A stretch of 9,071 nucleotides of DNA, from positions 1,994-11,064 of the forward strand of contig PLYG01000382.1 in the NCBI GenBank assembly GCA_003153335.1, given 5' to 3'. Below the pieces are notes generated by a model that was not told where the DNA came from, made no database searches, and was given only the letters and a program-made list of their open reading frames with translations. Shown piece by piece: positions 6,792 to 9,071 of the stretch (its first letter is position 1; every line of letters starts with the position of its first letter). Both the position numbers and the translations under genes were made by a program. The DNA is from Betaproteobacteria bacterium. GTDB taxonomy: Bacteria; Pseudomonadota; Gammaproteobacteria; Burkholderiales; Casimicrobiaceae.

Positions 6792-7159
6792 ACCGTAGGC
6801 GGGGTGGCGGGGATCTGCGCGATCTTGTCCTCCAGATCAGGTAAGGAACCATGGAGCGTGTCCCAGACGATGTCCAGATTGGTGTCGAAATAGCCGTGTG
6901 CCATGCGGTTGCGCATCCCGCGCATCTCTTTCCAAGGAACCTCCGGATGCCGACCTGCGAAATCCGGACATTCGTTCACGATTTGGGCTGCCACTTCGCC
7001 AAGGACGAGCAGCTTCAAAATGACCGCATCCTGTGTCTTTCTATCGTCCAGGAAGTCTTGCTTGGTGAGCCCCTCGACGTAGCCGCGCGCTTGCCTGATC
7101 GCGTCGAGCATATGAGCGAGATAGTCCGCATAGCGCAAATGGCGTTGTTTCGCGTTCAT
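6788..7159 (-). CDS. hepT: HepT-like (DUF86) toxin, HEPN RNase
   Basis: This 123-residue protein is the HEPN toxin of an MntA-HepT module. The R-x4-H-x-Y signature is complete: R83, H88, Y90 in RNRMAHGYF. R and H are the RNase catalytic residues, and Y is the tyrosine that the MntA antitoxin AMPylates in studied systems. Helical segments around 45-63 (AVILKLLVLGEVAAQIVNEC) fit the HEPN bundle and dimer interface. Its ATG overlaps the mntA stop (ATGA on the minus strand, 7156-7159), the standard co-expressed arrangement. Its TAA (complement of 6788-6790) overlaps the stop of the convergent enolase-superfamily gene, and the last residues appear to be read from that gene's 3' flank. With all motif residues present and the frame intact, it is probably functional. 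Confidence 0.92.
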   Translation of the reverse strand: MNAKQRHLRYADYLAHMLDAIRQARGYVEGLTKQDFLDDRKTQDAVILKLLVLGEVAAQIVNECPDFAGRHPEVPWKEMRGMRNRMAHGYFDTNLDIVWDTLHGSLPDLEDKIAQIPATPPTV

Positions 7160-7452
7160 ACCGGCACCGCCTCCCGGAGTACTTGAGCACGAAACTTTGC
7201 TGGCAAATCGCCCGGCGTCAACACGTCCACGGCGACACCCAGAATCTCCTCCAATTCCGCCTGAATAGCACCAAGGTCAAGCAGTGTCGCGCCCGGCAGC
7301 GCATCGACCAAAATATCAAGATCGCTGTCCGCCGTATCTGTGCCGCGCAGCACTGAGCCGAAGACGCGAGGATTAGTCGTGCGGTGAAGCGAGACGATGC
7401 GCCGAATACTTTCGCGATGGCGCTGGAGCATTTCGGAGGGCTGGTTAGCCAT
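7156..7452 (-). CDS. mntA: MntA-like minimal nucleotidyltransferase antitoxin
   Basis: This 98-residue protein is a minimal nucleotidyltransferase with the exact G-S-x10-D-x-D signature: G32, S33, D44, D46 (GSVLRGTDTADSDLD). A later acidic residue in VDVLTP would be the third carboxylate of the fold. In characterised pairs this antitoxin inactivates HepT by adding AMP to the tyrosine of R-x4-H-x-Y. ATG 7452 is preferred over an upstream in-frame start at 7545 because AGGAGAG (complement of 7458-7464) lies 5 nt ahead of it and the protein then has the usual length. It is the first gene of the pair and overlaps hepT by 4 nt. Base composition looks less GC-rich than the neighbouring operon, consistent with acquisition. 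Confidence 0.92.
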   Translation of the reverse strand: MANQPSEMLQRHRESIRRIVSLHRTTNPRVFGSVLRGTDTADSDLDILVDALPGATLLDLGAIQAELEEILGVAVDVLTPGDLPAKFRAQVLREAVPV

Positions 7453-7806
7453 GATTTCTCTCCTGCAGTGTGGACAGTGATGCGTCGCGTTGCCGGAAAG
7501 ATGTCGCGATCCGGAATTGAAGAATATTTGGGCGACGGGCGTCACGCGTATTAGATAATGTCATTGTAATCGAGCGGTGCCCGCGCCAGCCCGGGGTCGT
7601 GCTGCCGGCGACAGCAGGCGGCGGAATTGGATCGACGGCTAAAGGACTGGAATAGCAGTTTTCGAGCGAGCTGTACTTTCGTTGAGGCTTCATTATCGCT
7701 CATGGCGGTGACCTGGAGTTCGAGAGTCTGCACGGTGGTCCCGTCTTTGAGGAAGGTCGCGTATTCCGGGATGGTATTGAGCCGCCCCAAGGCGTCATGA
7801 TCTGCT
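7453..7806. other. Region without a recognisable gene; unassigned minus-strand frame
   Basis: Apart from the mntA ribosome binding site at its left edge, I recognise no gene here. A minus-strand frame is open from about 7806 to a TAA at 7551-7553. It reads DALGRLNTIPEYATFLKDGT then TVQTLELQVTAMSDNEAS, which has protein-like composition, but I cannot name a family. It runs into the duplicated enolase-superfamily segment on its upstream side, where similarity to that gene on the plus strand begins at 7807. It may be the 3' remnant of another gene whose front was replaced. An ATG at 7703 would give about 50 residues, with nothing else supporting it. Any mntA-hepT promoter must also lie here; none is obvious. 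Confidence 0.4.
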
Positions 7807-8408
7807 GGTCGAAATCGCCGTCGACCTCTACAGGACAGCCGGCGCGCGCACGGCATTCGGTCTGTTCGCCGCGACCTATCGCGAGCAGTTGGCCGAGGGC
7901 GCGCGGCAGCGCCTGCCGCCCATCGTCGCCGGCTGTGGCCCCTCCCTGATCGACCGTGCCGTGCTCGATGCTCTGGGGCATAGCACCGGGCAATCGTTCT
8001 ACGCCATGATGGGCGCCAACCTCGCCGTCATCGCCAGTGACAGCGTGGCGCCCGATCTCGCAGGCTTCGACTTCGACGACTTCCTCGGCTCGCTCCGTCC
8101 GGCCGCAACCATTCAAGCGCGCCGTCGCCTTCGAGCAGCCGGTCGCTGCCCTCGACGCCGAAAAAGCCGTGATCATCGACGAGTCCGACGGTGACCTCGA
8201 CGGCTTTTCCGGGCGGACGGCGAAGGAGCGCGACGGCTTCCTCGCGGCCCATCCCGACCTCTATCACCGGGCCGGCGACCAGGTGCGGCTCACCATCAAG
8301 GACGGCCTGATTGCCCTCGGCTCCCTCAACGGTCCGGGCTATGCGGTAGCGGCCGAACCGGATTTTTCCGCCCTCGAAGCGAGCCCCAAGTCGCGGTGGT
8401 CGTATTAG
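7807..8408 (+). pseudogene. Broken partial duplicate of the enolase-superfamily gene
   Basis: Three blocks match the gene at 5346-6791 in order. Block 1 (7807-8115) matches 5600-5908 with about 21 differences. Block 2 (8113-8202) matches 6250-6339 with none. Block 3 (8197-8408) matches 6580-6791 and is identical up to 8382, with 5 changes near the end. The missing source stretches are 344 nt, which shifts the frame, and 246 nt, which stays in frame. The first ~85 codons are absent. Losses include the KxK base, Mg ligands D264 and E299, and the K347 region; only the IDES block survives. Block 1 reads in one frame and blocks 2-3 in another, so no functional protein is expected. Similarity continues ~10 nt past the shared stop. 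Confidence 0.95.
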
Positions 8409-8428
8409 ACCGCAGGCCAAAATTCTTG

Positions 8429-8464
8429 CTTCAGCCTCATGTGCCGTTGGAAACACGGACCACG
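8429..8464 (+). repeat. 36-nt repeat, copy 1
   Basis: This copy begins CTTCAG and carries TGCCGTTGGAA at offset 13, followed by a CACGGACCA segment. It aligns with copies 2 and 3 beyond brnA, with the CTTCA-to-TGCCGT spacing conserved in all three. It lies just left of the brnT remnant. Confidence 0.55.
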
Positions 8465-8511
8465 TTTCAGCCGCCTACCGCATAGGGCAAAGCTGTCCAT
8501 CGCAAAAATAA

Positions 8512-8610
8512 CATATTTGTACTAACATTCTCGTATGTCGATTCGGTTCGGCCCGAAGAGTTACGCGAATGGAACTGAGCGCTTATGAGAACGAAAACGA
8601 CCCGTGTTGA
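8512..8610 (+). pseudogene. brnT: BrnT toxin C-terminal remnant
   Basis: After a TAA at 8509-8511 a short frame ends at TGA 8608-8610 and reads RFGSARRVTRMELSAYENEN over its recognisable part. It corresponds to the end of BrnT RNase toxins, which finish with a (R)IISAR(R/K)xTRxExxxYE segment. The N-terminal ~65 residues of a ~90-residue toxin, with the beta-sheet core and most catalytic positions, are missing. What precedes is an AT-richer stretch with no BrnT-like coding sequence. The remnant overlaps the brnA start by 26 nt, the normal brnTA geometry, which supports the identification despite its shortness. Confidence 0.6.
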
Positions 8611-8899
8611 CCTGACCAACCCGTCTCCGCGGACCGCGCAGCAGCAAGCCGAACTGCAGACCTTGGCCGAGTTGCCGGACAGCGCGATCGATGTCAGCGA
8701 CATCCCGCCGCTCACTGCGGAGTTCTGGCAGCACGCTGTCCGCAACCCGTTTTATCGGCCTACCAAGACGGCAACCACGGTTCGGATCGATTCCGATGTC
8801 CTGCTGTGGATCAAAGCCAAGGGCAAGGGCTATCAGACGCGCATCAACGCCATATTGCGGAAGACTATGATCGATGAGATCAAAAAGGCGCGTCCTTGA
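8585..8899 (+). CDS. brnA: BrnA-family antitoxin
   Basis: This 104-residue protein ends in the BrnA antitoxin domain: TTVRIDSDVLLWIKAKGKGY then QTRINAILRKTM (residues ~64-95), a ribbon-helix-helix-like DNA-binding and dimerisation unit. A variable N-terminal part includes the DIPPLTAEFW motif (39-48). In complete modules BrnA binds and neutralises the BrnT RNase and represses the operon. Here the toxin is reduced to its last ~30 codons, so BrnA is probably an orphan antitoxin. No strong Shine-Dalgarno precedes ATG 8585, in keeping with former translation coupled to brnT, so expression now may be weak. The frame is intact with no sign of decay. Confidence 0.88.
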   Translation: MRTKTTRVDLTNPSPRTAQQQAELQTLAELPDSAIDVSDIPPLTAEFWQHAVRNPFYRPTKTATTVRIDSDVLLWIKAKGKGYQTRINAILRKTMIDEIKKARP

Positions 8900-8922
8900 A
8901 AAATCAAACCTCGCTGGAATCA

Positions 8923-8957
8923 CGCTTCCTCTTCAGGCACTCATGCCGTAGGAAGCG
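8923..8957. repeat. Nested inverted repeat downstream of brnA
   Basis: CGCTTCCT (8923-8930) pairs perfectly with AGGAAGCG (8950-8957) around a 19-nt loop that contains a further GGCA/TGCC stem (8936-8939 with 8944-8947). No T-run follows, so a simple intrinsic terminator is unlikely, although the structure lies 24 nt after the brnA stop. It overlaps copy 2 of the 36-nt repeat. Confidence 0.5.
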
Positions 8958-9002
8958 CGGGCCATTCTTCACCCTCCTATGCCGTTGGAAGAAGCCCCCT
9001 TT
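8931..9002 (+). repeat. 36-nt repeat, tandem copies 2 and 3
   Basis: Two adjacent units start with CTTCA at 8931 and 8967 and carry TGCCGTAGGAA and TGCCGTTGGAA at the same offset, giving an exact 36-nt period without a spacer. They resemble copy 1 at 8429-8464. The function is unknown. The second unit ends just before the -35 box of the tRNA promoter. Confidence 0.55.
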
Positions 9003-9005
9003 CTT

Positions 9006-9034
9006 TTGACCCCCCCATCGGATTTCGCTATAAT
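9006..9034 (+). promoter_or_regulatory. Sigma-70 promoter of the tRNA gene
   Basis: TTGACC (9006-9011) and a consensus TATAAT (9029-9034) are separated by 17 nt. A GC-rich discriminator (CGCGCC) follows, typical of stable-RNA promoters under stringent control. The predicted start near 9041 gives a leader of a few bases before the tRNA at 9048. Confidence 0.88.
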
Positions 9035-9047
9035 CGCGCCTCTTTGT

Positions 9048-9071
9048 GGGTCGTTAGCTCAGTTGGTAGAG
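9048..9071 (+). tRNA. tRNA-Lys, 5' end only (partial)
   Basis: The last 24 nt start GGGTCGTTAGCTCAGTTGGT. This is the acceptor stem 5' strand plus D-stem and D-loop of a tRNA, with the universal TAGCTCAGTTGGTAGAG motif. The acceptor sequence GGGTCGT matches the proteobacterial tRNA-Lys(UUU) form I know. The anticodon lies beyond the window, so the amino acid assignment is by acceptor and D-arm similarity only. Confidence 0.75.

Noticed and set aside
8037..8408. 123-codon frame as a separate gene
   Set aside because: Its first part is out of frame relative to the parent enolase-superfamily gene and it joins blocks 2 and 3 of the broken duplicate, so it is a by-product of the deletions.
8429..9002. 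Possible CRISPR array from the 36-nt repeats
   Set aside because: Copies 2 and 3 are tandem without spacers, copy 1 is about 500 nt away across a gene, the copies are imperfect, and no cas gene is present.
9048..9071. tRNA gene as the attachment site of an integrated island
   Set aside because: Islands usually use the tRNA 3' end, which lies outside the window. No integrase or direct repeat of the tRNA is visible, and the debris lies on the 5' side.

Overview
The window is GC-rich and looks like part of a betaproteobacterial chromosome, probably Burkholderiales of the Bordetella/Achromobacter/Cupriavidus type. That rests on a tripartite tricarboxylate transporter with a TctC/Bug-type binding protein (a family greatly expanded in those genera), a second degraded TctA fragment, and the style of the catabolic enzymes. 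It is an inference; no taxonomic marker is present beyond the first 24 nt of a tRNA.

Layout: (1) Positions 1-1145 are a patchwork of gene remains: the tail of a DapA-family aldolase/dehydratase, a 5'-truncated HigB toxin followed by an intact HigA antitoxin, the first ~30 codons of a VOC (glyoxalase-like) protein, and on the minus strand a TctA fragment with a large internal deletion. (2) Positions 1221-6791 form one tight plus-strand catabolic operon: periplasmic binding protein (tctC), small membrane subunit (tctB), large membrane subunit (tctA), a xylose-isomerase-like TIM-barrel epimerase/isomerase, and an enolase-superfamily (mandelate racemase/muconate lactonizing type) enzyme. The last two overlap by ATGA. 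The likely logic is import of a carboxylated, probably hydroxylated, substrate followed by isomerisation and by alpha-proton abstraction (racemisation, dehydration or cycloisomerisation). The substrate cannot be read from sequence. (3) Positions 6788-7452, minus strand, hold a complete MntA-HepT toxin-antitoxin pair, tail to tail with the enolase-superfamily gene and overlapping its stop codon. (4) Positions 7453-7806 hold no recognisable gene. (5) Positions 7807-8408 are a second, broken copy of the enolase-superfamily gene carrying two internal deletions, each lying exactly between short direct repeats. (6) Positions 8512-8899 hold a BrnT toxin remnant overlapping an intact BrnA antitoxin. 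(7) Three copies of a ~36-nt repeat surround the brnTA remnant. (8) A consensus sigma-70 promoter drives a tRNA-Lys whose first 24 nt end the window.

The window thus combines a well-preserved five-gene uptake/catabolism operon with flanks rich in toxin-antitoxin modules and gene debris. Two of the three modules have lost the N-terminal part of the toxin but keep the antitoxin intact. No transposase, integrase or CRISPR array is visible. The parts most worth following up are the transporter-epimerase-enolase-superfamily operon of unknown substrate and the mosaic duplicate of its last gene.
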